Of a DNA stretch of 64,000 bases, positions 19,884-29,570 are shown piece after piece (within the stretch, counting starts at the first letter, position 1; each line of letters opens with the position of its first letter). The DNA is from Candidatus Desulfovibrio intestinipullorum (GTDB lineage: Bacteria; Desulfobacterota; Desulfovibrionia; Desulfovibrionales; Desulfovibrionaceae): contig DXHV01000060.1 of assembly GCA_019113165.1 (NCBI GenBank), positions 1 through 64,000 on the forward strand, given 5' to 3'. The translations under genes and the position numbers were made by a program. Below the pieces are notes generated by a model. It was not told where the DNA came from. It saw only the letters and a list, made by a program, of their open reading frames with translations, and searched no databases.

Positions 19884-20052
19884 GTAAATTCTCAGGGCAG
19901 GGTGCAATTCCCGACCGGCGGTAAGTATGAGGCATGAACCACAAAGAAAGGTTGCTGCCATGTGCAAGCCCGCGAGCCTGTTTCAGGTGAAACAGTGCAG
20001 ATCTGGTGCAAGGCCAGGGCCGACGGTTAGAGTCCGGATGGAAGAGGATGGA
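19884..20052 (+). ncRNA. FMN riboswitch (RFN element)
   Basis: TCTCAGGGCAGGGTGCAATTCCCGACCGGCGGTAAGT...AGCCCGCGAGCC...GATCTGGTGCAAGGCCAGGGCCGACGGTTAGAGTCCGGATGGAAGAGGAT; ATTCTC/GAGGAT can form P1. Confidence 0.95.
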
Positions 20053-20323
20053 TGAGATGTACTCCGTACTGGTGATCCCTCGTGCAGAGCTCTGCGCAGT
20101 GATCTCCCCTGGCAGCGATCCCTTCTCGCGGCGATCGCTTCCTGGACGTGCATTGATGCCATTTTTGCTGCCCTAAATTCTTGGACAAGATTCGGAGACC
20201 AGGCATGCGCCAAGAGATTTTGGGTTCAGAACAGCAGAAGCAGACGAGCCAGACGAAGCAGAAGAGGCTGACGAAGACGGGAGACAACGTCTTCTTCCGC
20301 TGAAGACAGAACTTCAGGCAGAG

Positions 20324-20377
20324 CGTCCCTGAGAGGCAGAACCTTATGTTTCTGCCAGTGCAGGGCGTCTCCTTTTC
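20324..20377 (+). terminator. Terminator-like hairpin downstream of the FMN riboswitch
   Basis: CCCTG-agaGGCAGAA...TTCTGCCagtg-CAGGG followed by CGTCTCCTTTT. Confidence 0.4.
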
Positions 20378-20623
20378 GCGTGCCCTGATGCCGTTTCAGG
20401 CAAAAGGCAGTGCCGGCAGGAGAGGCCCCTTTGGACGAGCTGCTCTTGACGCCTGCCCGCCTGCTCCCCATATAGTACCGGGGCGCAGTCTGGCTGTGTC
20501 AGGAAAGCAGGGCCTTTTCCCTGAAGAGCGAACTGTTTTGAGAATGGCAGCACGACAGGCTGCCCTGCCTGCGGAGCATAACCACCCTTTTTCTTTTCTT
20601 CTCTCTTGTGCAGGAGTCTTGCA

Positions 20624-22366
20624 GTGAACGAACATGCTGTAGTTCTGGGCATTGATTGCGGTGGTACGCATACGGATGCCGTTGTCTGCGCGGGCAGACA
20701 TCTTCTTGCCAGTGCCAAGGTCGTCACGGATCACGACAATCTGCCGGGCTGCATAGCAAAGGTCCTGCAGGAGCTCGTGCAGGAGACGGATCGGGACATC
20801 CTGCAGAAGGTGGAGCGCATCACCCTGGGAACGACCCTGCTTGTCAATGCCTGCGTGCAGGGCCGGCTGGACAGGGTCGGACTTGCCCTGAGCGCAGGCC
20901 CGGGCCTGGCCCCGGACCGCTTTGCCCTGGGGCAGGACGTGTGCATTGTGCCAGGCGGCCTGGACCACCGCGGCGTGGAAGTGACGCCGCTGGAGACGGG
21001 TGTCCTGCAGAAGCAGGTGCGGGCCTGGCAGGAGGAGGGCGTGCAGGCCTTTGCCTGCGTGGGCAAATTCTCCCCGCGCAATCCCGCTCACGAGGAGCGC
21101 ATGGGTGCGGTTGTCACGGATCTCTGTGCGCAGCCTGCCCTGACCCTTGGCCATCATCTGAGCGGCGCACTCAATTTTCCCCGCCGCATTGCCACGGCCT
21201 ATTACAACAGCGCCAGCCTGCGCCTGCACAATGCCTTTGTGGACGCCGTGACGGCCGTCCTGGCAGATCTCGGCTGCAGGGCGCCGGTCTTTTTGCTGCG
21301 GGCCGACGGCGGCTCCATCCCCCTGCAGCGCTCGCGCCCCTATCCCGTGCACTCCCTGCTTTCCGGTCCGGCAGCAAGCGTCATGGGCGCCCTGGCCCTG
21401 ACACAGGATTTGGGATCGTGCAGCCTGCTTATGGACATAGGCGGCACCACGACCGACCTGGCCCTCTTTGTGGCAGGTTCCCCTGTCCTTGATCGCGAGG
21501 GCATGACCGTGCAGGGACGGCGCACCCTGGTACGGGCCCTGGCCACCCGCTCCATAGGCATAGGCGGCGACTCTCTCGTCAGCCTGCAGGAGGACGGGTG
21601 CGTGTGCACGGGGCCGCAGCGAATCGGACCTGCCATGGCCTTTGGCGGCACGCAGCCGACCCTGCTGGATGCCCTCAATGTGCTTAATGCCGAGGGATCG
21701 GAGCTGGGATCAGGGGATGTCTGCGCAGGCCGGACGGAACGCTCCCTTGCAGGTCTCACGGAACTGGGTGTCAGGTCCGGCAACACGGCACAGGAGCTCG
21801 CCCTGGCAGCCTGGCTTGATGCGGCCCTGAAGATTTCCCGGGCCATGCAGGACCTTGTGGACGAAATCAATGCCCGCCCGGTCTATACCCTGCGGGAACT
21901 CCTGGGCCACATGGACGTGCGGCCGCAGGGCATTCTCCTGGTCGGAGGTCCTGTGCACTGCCTGCACAGGCGGCTGCAGAGCTTTGTGCAGCTGCCCGTG
22001 GACCCCCTGCCAAGGGCCGATGTGGCCAATGCCATAGGAGCTGCCCTGACCAGACCTTCTGCCCAGCTGGAGGTCTACGCGGACACGGGCCGCAGGACAC
22101 TGCTTGCTCCGGCCCTGGATCTTCAGGAGGCACTGCCAAGGACGGCCACCCTGGACTACGTGAAGGAGCGGGCCCTGGCCCTGCTTGAAAGTCAGCTGGC
22201 AGAGGAGGGCATTGTCGATCTCCCTCTGGAAGTGGCCCAGGCCGACCTCTTTGCCACCCTGTCCGAGTCCGGTGCAGGGGCCAGGGACATGCGCGTGGCC
22301 TGCCAGGTTGTGCCGGGTCTTGTGCACGGCCTTGATCTCGGACCTGACCACGGCTCCGAAGCCTGA
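20624..22366 (+). CDS. Hydantoinase/oxoprolinase family protein
   Basis: GTG start; VVLGIDCGGTHTDAVV, ITLGTTLLVNACVQGR, LMDIGGTTTDLALF, SIGIGGDSLV ATPase-fold motifs of HyuA/oxoprolinase. Confidence 0.85.
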   Translation: MNEHAVVLGIDCGGTHTDAVVCAGRHLLASAKVVTDHDNLPGCIAKVLQELVQETDRDILQKVERITLGTTLLVNACVQGRLDRVGLALSAGPGLAPDRFALGQDVCIVPGGLDHRGVEVTPLETGVLQKQVRAWQEEGVQAFACVGKFSPRNPAHEERMGAVVTDLCAQPALTLGHHLSGALNFPRRIATAYYNSASLRLHNAFVDAVTAVLADLGCRAPVFLLRADGGSIPLQRSRPYPVHSLLSGPAASVMGALALTQDLGSCSLLMDIGGTTTDLALFVAGSPVLDREGMTVQGRRTLVRALATRSIGIGGDSLVSLQEDGCVCTGPQRIGPAMAFGGTQPTLLDALNVLNAEGSELGSGDVCAGRTERSLAGLTELGVRSGNTAQELALAAWLDAALKISRAMQDLVDEINARPVYTLRELLGHMDVRPQGILLVGGPVHCLHRRLQSFVQLPVDPLPRADVANAIGAALTRPSAQLEVYADTGRRTLLAPALDLQEALPRTATLDYVKERALALLESQLAEEGIVDLPLEVAQADLFATLSESGAGARDMRVACQVVPGLVHGLDLGPDHGSEA

Positions 22367-22408
22367 CTGCTCCTGCCCGTACGCTCGAAATTTCCATAAG
22401 GATCGTAC

Positions 22409-22891
22409 ATGGAAGTTGTTCTTTATGAGCCGGAAATCCCGCCCAATACCGGCAATATTGCCCGTCTGTGCGCCGTGACCGGCACAACGCTGCACCTCAT
22501 AGAGCCACTGGGCTTCAAACTGGAGGATCGCTATCTCAAGCGGGCAGGCCTTGACTACTGGCCCCACGTCAGCCTGCACGTCTGGCCGGACATGGCTCAT
22601 TTCCTTGCGGACCGTCAGGCCACACGTCCCGGCGCAAGGCTTGTCATCACCTCCTCGAAGAAGGGCGGTCAGCCCTGCCACCGCTTTCCCTTCCAAAGGG
22701 ATGACATCCTGATTTTCGGCAAGGAGACGGCCGGCCTGCCGGACGAGGTCCGCGATCTCTCGTCCCTGCATGTGCGCATCCCCATGCTGGCAGGACATGG
22801 CCGCTGCCTCAACCTGTCCACAAGCTGCGGCATCGTGCTCTACTTGGCCCTGTCCGCAAGCGGCATGCTGGACGGAGAGGACTGGCTCTAG
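22409..22891 (+). CDS. trmL: tRNA (cytidine(34)-2'-O)-methyltransferase, SPOUT class
   Basis: MEVVLYEPEIPPNTGNIARLCAVTGTTLHLIEPLGF...ILIFGKETAGLPDEV...LNLSTSCGIVLY. Confidence 0.95.
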   Translation: MEVVLYEPEIPPNTGNIARLCAVTGTTLHLIEPLGFKLEDRYLKRAGLDYWPHVSLHVWPDMAHFLADRQATRPGARLVITSSKKGGQPCHRFPFQRDDILIFGKETAGLPDEVRDLSSLHVRIPMLAGHGRCLNLSTSCGIVLYLALSASGMLDGEDWL

Positions 22892-22951
22892 CCCCGGAAG
22901 ACCCTGCAGGGGAAAGCCTCCTGCCAGGGACCCGTTTACAGGAACGTCTTC

Positions 22952-23839
22952 ATGTACCTTGCCTTGCTCACCATATTCTGCCTGACCGTCTTTGCCGGCA
23001 ATTCCATCTTCTGCCGTGCAGCCCTGGTTACCTGCGACATGGGGCCCATGCTCTACACGGGCGTGCGCGCCCTGTCGGCAGCCCTCATCCTGGCAGCCCT
23101 GTGCTGCCTCCACATCATCAAGCCCCTTGCTCGTGAGCACACGCAGGGGGCGGTGTGGCGGGATGCCTGGCAGCAGAGTTCCTGGACCGGAGCCCTGGGA
23201 CTCTTTGCCTACATGCTCTGCTTCTCTCTTGGCTACGTGGCCATGCCCTCGGCCCCGGGCACCCTCATCATCAACATGAGCGTGCAGGTCAGCATGATTG
23301 GCTGGGGCATGCTGCACGGCCTGTATCCGAACAAAAAACAGTATCTGGGCTTTGCCATTGCCACGGCAGGCCTCATTATCCTGCTCTCTCCGGGCCTCAC
23401 GGCGCCGCCCCTCCTCCATTCCCTGCTTATGGGCGGATCGGGCTTTGCCTGGGGCGTGTTTACCGTGGCCGGCAGGGATGCCCGCTCCGCGGCCCTGGCC
23501 ACGGCGGGCAGCTTCTGGCGGGCCGCCCTTCCGGGTGCTGTCTGCCTTGCGGCAGGCCTGCTCCTTGAGCCGGGGCCCGCGCCCATGGCCTGGATCTTTG
23601 TCCTGGCCGGAGGCCTTGCCTCCTCCCTGGGCTACATTCTGTGGTACTCCATTGTCCCGCGCTATTCGCTGGTCAATGTGTCCATCATTCAGCTGGCCGT
23701 GCCTGTCATCACGGCCATACAGGGGGCGCTCTTCCTTGGGGAGGGCATTACCCTGCGCTTTGTGGTCGCAACCATCCTCATTCTTGGCGGCATCTGTCTG
23801 GCTCTCAGGGCCGGGGCAGCCCGTGCCGCCGGAAAGTAA
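22952..23839 (+). CDS. EamA/DMT superfamily transporter
   Basis: Multi-TM ORF with two EamA-like halves (AGNSIFCRAAL...; LGYILWYSIVPRYSLVNVSIIQLAVPVITAIQGALFLGEGIT). Confidence 0.85.
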   Translation: MYLALLTIFCLTVFAGNSIFCRAALVTCDMGPMLYTGVRALSAALILAALCCLHIIKPLAREHTQGAVWRDAWQQSSWTGALGLFAYMLCFSLGYVAMPSAPGTLIINMSVQVSMIGWGMLHGLYPNKKQYLGFAIATAGLIILLSPGLTAPPLLHSLLMGGSGFAWGVFTVAGRDARSAALATAGSFWRAALPGAVCLAAGLLLEPGPAPMAWIFVLAGGLASSLGYILWYSIVPRYSLVNVSIIQLAVPVITAIQGALFLGEGITLRFVVATILILGGICLALRAGAARAAGK

Positions 23840-23928
23840 GGGTGCATGCAGTCTCTCAAGCTTTTGCCAGGGGCCGTTCCTGCGCCTGCAGGACTGGTTC
23901 CTGAATTCGATATGTAAGGAGTGTTCCT

Positions 23929-25143
23929 ATGCCTCTGTGCAGCGTTGAAGAAGCCATTGCCGAAATCAAGAAAGGGAAGATGATCATTCTTGTGGACGAT
24001 GACGACAGGGAAAACGAAGGCGATCTCACCATGGCCGCCGAGTTTGTCACCCCTGAGGCCATCAATTTCATGGCTCATCACGGGTGTGGTCTCATCTGCC
24101 TGCCCCTGGCCCCGGAATTGTGCAACAAGCTGAATCTTCCGCCCATGACAGAGCGCAACACCTCGCTCTATCACACCAACTTCACCGTCTCCATCGAGGC
24201 CAGGGAAGGGGTGACCACCGGCATTTCCGCTGCGGACCGTGCCACCACCATTCTGGCTGCCGTGGCCGATGACGCCCGCCCCGAGAGCCTGGTGACGCCC
24301 GGCCACATCTTCCCCCTGCGTGCCCGTCCCGGCGGCGTGCTCGAGCGCACCGGCCAGACCGAAGGCTCCGTGGATCTTGCCCGGCTCGCCGGCCTCAAGC
24401 CTGCGGCTGTCATCTGCGAGGTCATGAAGGAAGACGGCACCATGGCCCGCCTCCCCGATCTGGAAGTCTTTGCCGAAAAGTACGACCTCAAGATTGCCTC
24501 GGTGCGCGACATCATTCGCTACCGTCTCGACCATGGCCAGGTGTCCGTGCGCTGCGACGCCAAGGCCCACCTGCCCACCATCTACGGCGACTTCACGGTC
24601 TATGCCTACGAGAGCAATACCGAGCGCGGCACCCATCTGGCCCTGGTCAAGGGCGATCTCTCCGGGCCCGAGCCCGTGCTTGTGCGCGTACACAGCCAGT
24701 GCCTCACCGGTGACGCCCTGGGCTCCCTGCGCTGCGACTGCGGCGGCCAGCTCGGCGCTGCCCTGCGCCAGATCGAGCGCGAAGGACGAGGCTGCCTTGT
24801 GTACATGCGCCAGGAAGGACGCGGCATAGGCCTTGCCAACAAGATTCGCGCCTATGCCCTGCAGGACAAGGGCTATGATACCGTGGAAGCCAACAAGATG
24901 CTGGGCTTCCCGGCCGATCTGCGCGACTATGGCACAGGCGCCCAGATTCTTGTGGACCTTGGTATCCACAAGATCCGTCTGCTCACCAACAATCCCAAGA
25001 AGATTGTGGGCCTGGCCGGCTACGGCCTGGAAATCGTGGAGCGCGTGCCCATTGAAATGGAAGCCTGCACGGACAACCTCCATTATCTGGAAGTCAAGAA
25101 GGAGAAGATGGGACATATCCTGACCGGCATCCGCTGCCACTAG
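23929..25143 (+). CDS. ribBA: Bifunctional 3,4-dihydroxy-2-butanone-4-phosphate synthase / GTP cyclohydrolase II
   Basis: [43 protein letters not shown] and [24 protein letters not shown]...[18 protein letters not shown]. Confidence 0.98.
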   Translation: MPLCSVEEAIAEIKKGKMIILVDDDDRENEGDLTMAAEFVTPEAINFMAHHGCGLICLPLAPELCNKLNLPPMTERNTSLYHTNFTVSIEAREGVTTGISAADRATTILAAVADDARPESLVTPGHIFPLRARPGGVLERTGQTEGSVDLARLAGLKPAAVICEVMKEDGTMARLPDLEVFAEKYDLKIASVRDIIRYRLDHGQVSVRCDAKAHLPTIYGDFTVYAYESNTERGTHLALVKGDLSGPEPVLVRVHSQCLTGDALGSLRCDCGGQLGAALRQIEREGRGCLVYMRQEGRGIGLANKIRAYALQDKGYDTVEANKMLGFPADLRDYGTGAQILVDLGIHKIRLLTNNPKKIVGLAGYGLEIVERVPIEMEACTDNLHYLEVKKEKMGHILTGIRCH

Positions 25144-25238
25144 TGTCTAATTACAAAAATCCATCATGCTACATGCGTCTGAAAATACAGTGATTTTCAA
25201 TCGATAGCAGTATGTGGACTAATAAAATTAAACACTAG
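25140..25238. mobile_element. Candidate MITE-like / IS-remnant element bounded by CTAG
   Basis: CTAG-TGTCTAATTA...TAAAATTAAACA-CTAG; terminal inverted repeats TGTcTAATT/AATTaAACA with further TCCA match; internal TGAAAAT/ATTTTCA hairpin; AT-rich in GC-rich context. Confidence 0.5.
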
Positions 25239-25360
25239 ACGCTGCAGAACCGGAATATTGTTGAGGGGGGGGAAGGAGCTTCCCCCCGAGGAGCAGGGCG
25301 GGCGAAGAAAAGACTTGAGACACAGGTTTTTTGTTCACCCGCCCTTTTGTGATCAATGCT

Positions 25361-26350
25361 ATGCAGTACCTACATCTCGATTCAACGGATCCTGCCACCA
25401 ATCTGGCCTTGGAAGAAGCGCTGCTCCATGTCCTGCACGAAGGGGCACCTGGCTATTTTCTGCTCTGGCGCAATGCCCCGAGCATCATCCTTGGCAGAAA
25501 CCAGAACGCGCTTGAGGAAATCAACAGAAACGAGGTGGAACGGCGCAATCTGGCCGTGGTGCGGCGTTCCACCGGCGGTGGCGCCGTCTACCATGATCTC
25601 GGCAACCTCAATTTCTCCTTTCTGGAATGCAAGAAGGAAGCGCGCTCCGTCGACTTTGCCCGCTATCTGGCGCCGGTGCAGCGGGCCCTGCACAGGGCCG
25701 GCGTGGAGGCCACCCTGTCCGGACGCAATGATCTGGAGGTGGGCGGCCGCAAGATTTCCGGCTCGGCCCAGCGTCTGGCCCAGGACAGGGTGCTGCACCA
25801 CGGGACCCTGCTGGTGAATGCCGACTTCGAGGCCATGACCAGGGCCCTGCAGCCCGATCCGGACAAGTTCCTCTCCCATGGCGTGGCCTCGGTCCGGGCC
25901 AGGGTGGCCAATGTAAGCGAGTTCTGGGCCGAGGGCATGACCCTTGACAGGCTGTGCACACTGCTGTGCGAGGAAGTGGGCGCAGAGCCCGGGCATATTG
26001 ATGCATCCACCCTTGCCCAGGCGCAGCGCATACGCCGGGAACGCTACGGCTCCTGGGAGTGGAACATAGGCAGTTCGCCCAGGTTCACGGCCCGCATGGC
26101 CCGGCGCTTTCCCTGGGGCAGGGTGCAGATCTGCGTGCAGGTCCGAAAGGGGCGCATCGCGGAGTGCCGCATCTACGGCGATTTCTTTGCGAAGGACGAT
26201 GTGCGTAGGCTGGAACAGCTGCTCGTGGGCGCGCCCCTGCGCAGGGAAGAGCTTGGACGCAGGCTTTGCGGGGTGAACTTCTCCTCGTTCTTTGTGGGCT
26301 GCACGGAAGAGATGGACAGCGAAATACGCGACTTCTTCCTGTCGCTGTAG
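25361..26350 (+). CDS. lplA: Lipoate--protein ligase family protein
   Basis: LALEEALLH...FLLWRNAPSIILGRNQNALEEINRNEVERRNLAVVRRSTGGGAVYHDLGNLNFSF; RNDLEVGGRKISGSAQ. Confidence 0.93.
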   Translation: MQYLHLDSTDPATNLALEEALLHVLHEGAPGYFLLWRNAPSIILGRNQNALEEINRNEVERRNLAVVRRSTGGGAVYHDLGNLNFSFLECKKEARSVDFARYLAPVQRALHRAGVEATLSGRNDLEVGGRKISGSAQRLAQDRVLHHGTLLVNADFEAMTRALQPDPDKFLSHGVASVRARVANVSEFWAEGMTLDRLCTLLCEEVGAEPGHIDASTLAQAQRIRRERYGSWEWNIGSSPRFTARMARRFPWGRVQICVQVRKGRIAECRIYGDFFAKDDVRRLEQLLVGAPLRREELGRRLCGVNFSSFFVGCTEEMDSEIRDFFLSL

Positions 26351-26626
26351 GATTCTCGTGTCTGCACTGCCCTTGGCGACATCCCGCAGGAAGACGTGCA
26401 GACGGGCGATATCAGGGTCTGTTTTTCTTGTTTTCGCTCTTTCTCTGTAGTAGGGTCCGCAGAAACAGTGAAGAACGGGACGTGTTCGGGGATCCCGCAT
26501 AGTCCCGGTCCCGTGTCTCGCACTTGCCGGCCGGGAGCCTGAACGCGTGACAGGTCTCAGGCGATCCGAACCGGTCGGGTTTCCCGAATCATCAGAAATT
26601 TCCGAAACCATTCGAAGGAGTGGGAA

Positions 26627-27715
26627 ATGGCAGATTTGCTGAAAACACCGCTGACTGCCTGGCATGAAAGCCACGGAGCCAAGATGGCCCCCTTTGCCGG
26701 CTGGAACATGCCCATTCAGTATGAAGGCATTCTGGCCGAGCACAAGCACACCCGCGAAAGTGCCTCGGTCTTCGATATATGCCACATGGGCGAATTCCTT
26801 GTTCATGGTGCCGGCGCCAGGGAAGCGCTCATGAAGGCCGTGAGCCACAGTCTGGCCGAGCTCGCCGAGGGCCGCTGCCGCTACGGCTTCATTCTCAACG
26901 ACAAGGGTGGCGTGCTGGACGACTGCATCATCTATCACCTGGGCCCGGATTCCTACATGGTCGTTGTCAATGCCGCCTGCAGCGCCACGGACTTTGCCGT
27001 GCTGAGCGAGCGCCTGCCCGGCCTTACTTGCGAGGACGTGTCGGACACCACGGCCAAGATAGACCTGCAGGGCCCCAGGGCCGTGGAAATTCTGGAAGAC
27101 TTCCTTGGCGAGGATCTGCACAATCTCGGCTACTTTGCCTTCAGGTACACCACCTGGCAGGGCAAAAAGCTCCTGGTCAGCCGCACGGGCTACACCGGCG
27201 AACTGGGCTATGAACTCTACATCGACGCCGGTTCTGCCCTGGATCTGTGGGAAGGCCTGCTCAAGGACGAGCGCGTCAGGCCCGCAGGACTTGGTGCCAG
27301 GGACACCCTGCGCATGGAAGCAGGCCTTGCTCTGTACGGCCACGAGCTGGACACGGAACACACCCCAGTGGAAGCCGGCCTTGGCATCATGATGAAGAGC
27401 CAGGCCGACTACGTGGGCAAGGAAGGCCTTGCCACGGTGCGCGAAAAGCTTCTGCCCCTGGAACTGGACGGCCGGCGTGCCCCGCGCCACGGCGACGCTG
27501 TCGCCCTGGGCGACGAGGAAGTGGGCCGGGTCACTTCCGGCACCTTTGCCCCCTCGCTCAACAAGGCCATTGCCTTCGCCTGGGTCCGGGCGGACAAGGC
27601 CGAGGCCACGGAGTACACCATCGTGACCCCGCGTGCCAGGCTTGCGGCCAGGGTCGTTTCCCTGCCCTTCTACAAGCAGGGCACGGCCAGGACCAAGCTG
27701 ACTCCCAGGGGCTGA
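26627..27715 (+). CDS. gcvT: Glycine cleavage system aminomethyltransferase T
   Basis: LLKTPLTAWHESHGAKMAPFAGWNMPIQYEGILAEHKHTRESASVFDICHMGEF...SRTGYTGELGYELY. Confidence 0.97.
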   Translation: MADLLKTPLTAWHESHGAKMAPFAGWNMPIQYEGILAEHKHTRESASVFDICHMGEFLVHGAGAREALMKAVSHSLAELAEGRCRYGFILNDKGGVLDDCIIYHLGPDSYMVVVNAACSATDFAVLSERLPGLTCEDVSDTTAKIDLQGPRAVEILEDFLGEDLHNLGYFAFRYTTWQGKKLLVSRTGYTGELGYELYIDAGSALDLWEGLLKDERVRPAGLGARDTLRMEAGLALYGHELDTEHTPVEAGLGIMMKSQADYVGKEGLATVREKLLPLELDGRRAPRHGDAVALGDEEVGRVTSGTFAPSLNKAIAFAWVRADKAEATEYTIVTPRARLAARVVSLPFYKQGTARTKLTPRG

Positions 27716-27800
27716 TCGCAAAAAAAACTGCGGTATTCCTGTGGTATTATCACTGTTTTCTGCCCTTTTTCATCTGCCATTCTTTGTGAGGAGGCACACC

Positions 27801-28184
27801 ATGTCCAATCCTGCAGATCTCAAATATTCCAAGAGCCATGAATGGGTCCGCGTCGAAGGCGGCGAGGCTGTTGTCGGTATCACCACCTTTGCCCAGGAAG
27901 CCCTGGGCGACATTACCTACGTGGAAGCTCCCGCCGTGGACGACGAAGTGGAAGCCGGCGCCGAATGCGGTTCCATCGAATCCGTGAAGGCAGCAAGCGA
28001 CCTCATCTCCCCAGTGTCCGGCAAGGTTGTTGCCGTCAACAGCGAGCTTGAGAGCGCTCCCGAAATCATCAACCAGGATCCCTATGGCAAGGGCTGGATC
28101 TACCGCGTGGCCACGGACGCCCTGCCGGACGATCTGCTTGATGCCGCAGCCTACGAAGCCGTGTGTGCACAGGAAAGCCACTAG
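27801..28184 (+). CDS. gcvH: Glycine cleavage system protein H
   Basis: KYSKSHEWVRVEGGEAVVGITTFAQEALGDITYVEAP...ECGSIESVKAASDLISPVSG (lipoyl-lysine motif). Confidence 0.98.
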   Translation: MSNPADLKYSKSHEWVRVEGGEAVVGITTFAQEALGDITYVEAPAVDDEVEAGAECGSIESVKAASDLISPVSGKVVAVNSELESAPEIINQDPYGKGWIYRVATDALPDDLLDAAAYEAVCAQESH

Positions 28185-28196
28185 GCTGGAGGAACA

Positions 28197-29564
28197 ATGC
28201 CCTATATTCCTCATACCCAGGCTGAGCTCGACCACATGCTCGCAACGGTGGGCGTGAAGAGCCTGGATGATCTCTTTGCGGACATTGCACCGGATATGCG
28301 TCCCCGCAGCTTCCTGGCCAGGCGCGGTCTGCCCGAGCAGGAAGTGATCGCCCTGTGCGAGGAACTGGCCAACCGCAACCAGTCCGTGCTCTCCTTCCTG
28401 GGTGCCGGCTACTATGATCACGGCATTCCCGCGGCAGTGGACGCCCTGGCCGGCCAGAGCGCCTTCCTGACCGCCTACACGCCCTATCAGGCTGAGTGCT
28501 CCCAGGGCACGCTGCAGGCCATCTTTGAGTTCCAGACGGCCGTGGCCCGGCTCATGGAGCTGGACTGCGCCAATGCCTCCCTCTATGACTGCGGCACGGC
28601 GCTTTTTGAAGCCAGCACCATGTGCGTGCGCGCTGCCAAGAAAAGGAAGATCGTCCTGGACGAGGGCGTCAATCCCATCTGGCGGAACATGCTGCACACC
28701 TATGCCGAAAACCTGCCCATGGAATTTGTCCTGGTGCCCCATCGGGACGGCAGGCCGGACAAGGAGGCTCTGATCGCGGCCATTGACAAGGACACGGCCG
28801 GCGTTGTGGTGCAGAACCCCAACTTTTTCGGCGTGGTCTGCGACTACGCGGACGTTTTTGCCGCCGCCAAGGCCGTCAAGGCCGTCAGCGTCGTGGCCGT
28901 GAACCCCGTGCTGCAGGCTGTGCTGAAAACGCCCGGCGCCATGGGTGCCGACATTGCCGTGGCCGAGGGCCAGTCCCTGGGCCTGCCCCTCAACTTCGGC
29001 GGTCCCTACCTGGGCCTCATGGCCTGCACCAAGACCCTGATCCGGCAGATGCCCGGACGCCTGGTGGGCCGGACCCACGACAAGGAAGGCCGGACCGGCT
29101 ACGTGCTGACCCTGCAGGCCAGGGAACAGCACATCCGCCGCTCCAAGGCGACCTCCAACATCTGCTCGAACCAGAATGCCTGCGCCCTGCGCAGCCTTAT
29201 CTACCTCTCCCTGATGGGCCCCCAGGGCCTGCAGGACGTGGCGGAAAACAGCATGGAAATGGCCCATTACGCGGCCAGGACCCTGACTGCGGGCATTGAG
29301 GGCGCCGAGCTCCTCAACGACGCGCCCTTTGGCAACGAAGTGGCCCTGACCCTGCCCGTGTCCGCCGACCTCGTGGTGCAGCGCTGCCTTGCCAAGCACA
29401 AGGTCGTGCCCGGCTACCCCGTGGGCAGAACCTATCCGGGCATGGACAAGGTCCTGCTCGTGGCCTGCACGGAAAAGAACACCGTCGGACAGGTGGGCAT
29501 CCTGCTCGATGCCATGCAGGATGTCATTGCCGACATCCGGCAGGAAGAAGCACTGCGTGGCTAG
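28197..29564 (+). CDS. gcvPA: Glycine dehydrogenase (decarboxylating) subunit 1
   Basis: YIPHTQAELDHMLATVGVKSLDDLFADI...SFLGAGYYDHGIPAAVDAL. Confidence 0.97.
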   Translation: MPYIPHTQAELDHMLATVGVKSLDDLFADIAPDMRPRSFLARRGLPEQEVIALCEELANRNQSVLSFLGAGYYDHGIPAAVDALAGQSAFLTAYTPYQAECSQGTLQAIFEFQTAVARLMELDCANASLYDCGTALFEASTMCVRAAKKRKIVLDEGVNPIWRNMLHTYAENLPMEFVLVPHRDGRPDKEALIAAIDKDTAGVVVQNPNFFGVVCDYADVFAAAKAVKAVSVVAVNPVLQAVLKTPGAMGADIAVAEGQSLGLPLNFGGPYLGLMACTKTLIRQMPGRLVGRTHDKEGRTGYVLTLQAREQHIRRSKATSNICSNQNACALRSLIYLSLMGPQGLQDVAENSMEMAHYAARTLTAGIEGAELLNDAPFGNEVALTLPVSADLVVQRCLAKHKVVPGYPVGRTYPGMDKVLLVACTEKNTVGQVGILLDAMQDVIADIRQEEALRG

Positions 29565-29570
29565 GGGGGA

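Noticed and set aside
26351-26626. Canonical glycine riboswitch
   Set aside because: Only a TCTCAGG-like piece was found; other conserved aptamer segments not recognised. Kept only as a low-score structured leader.
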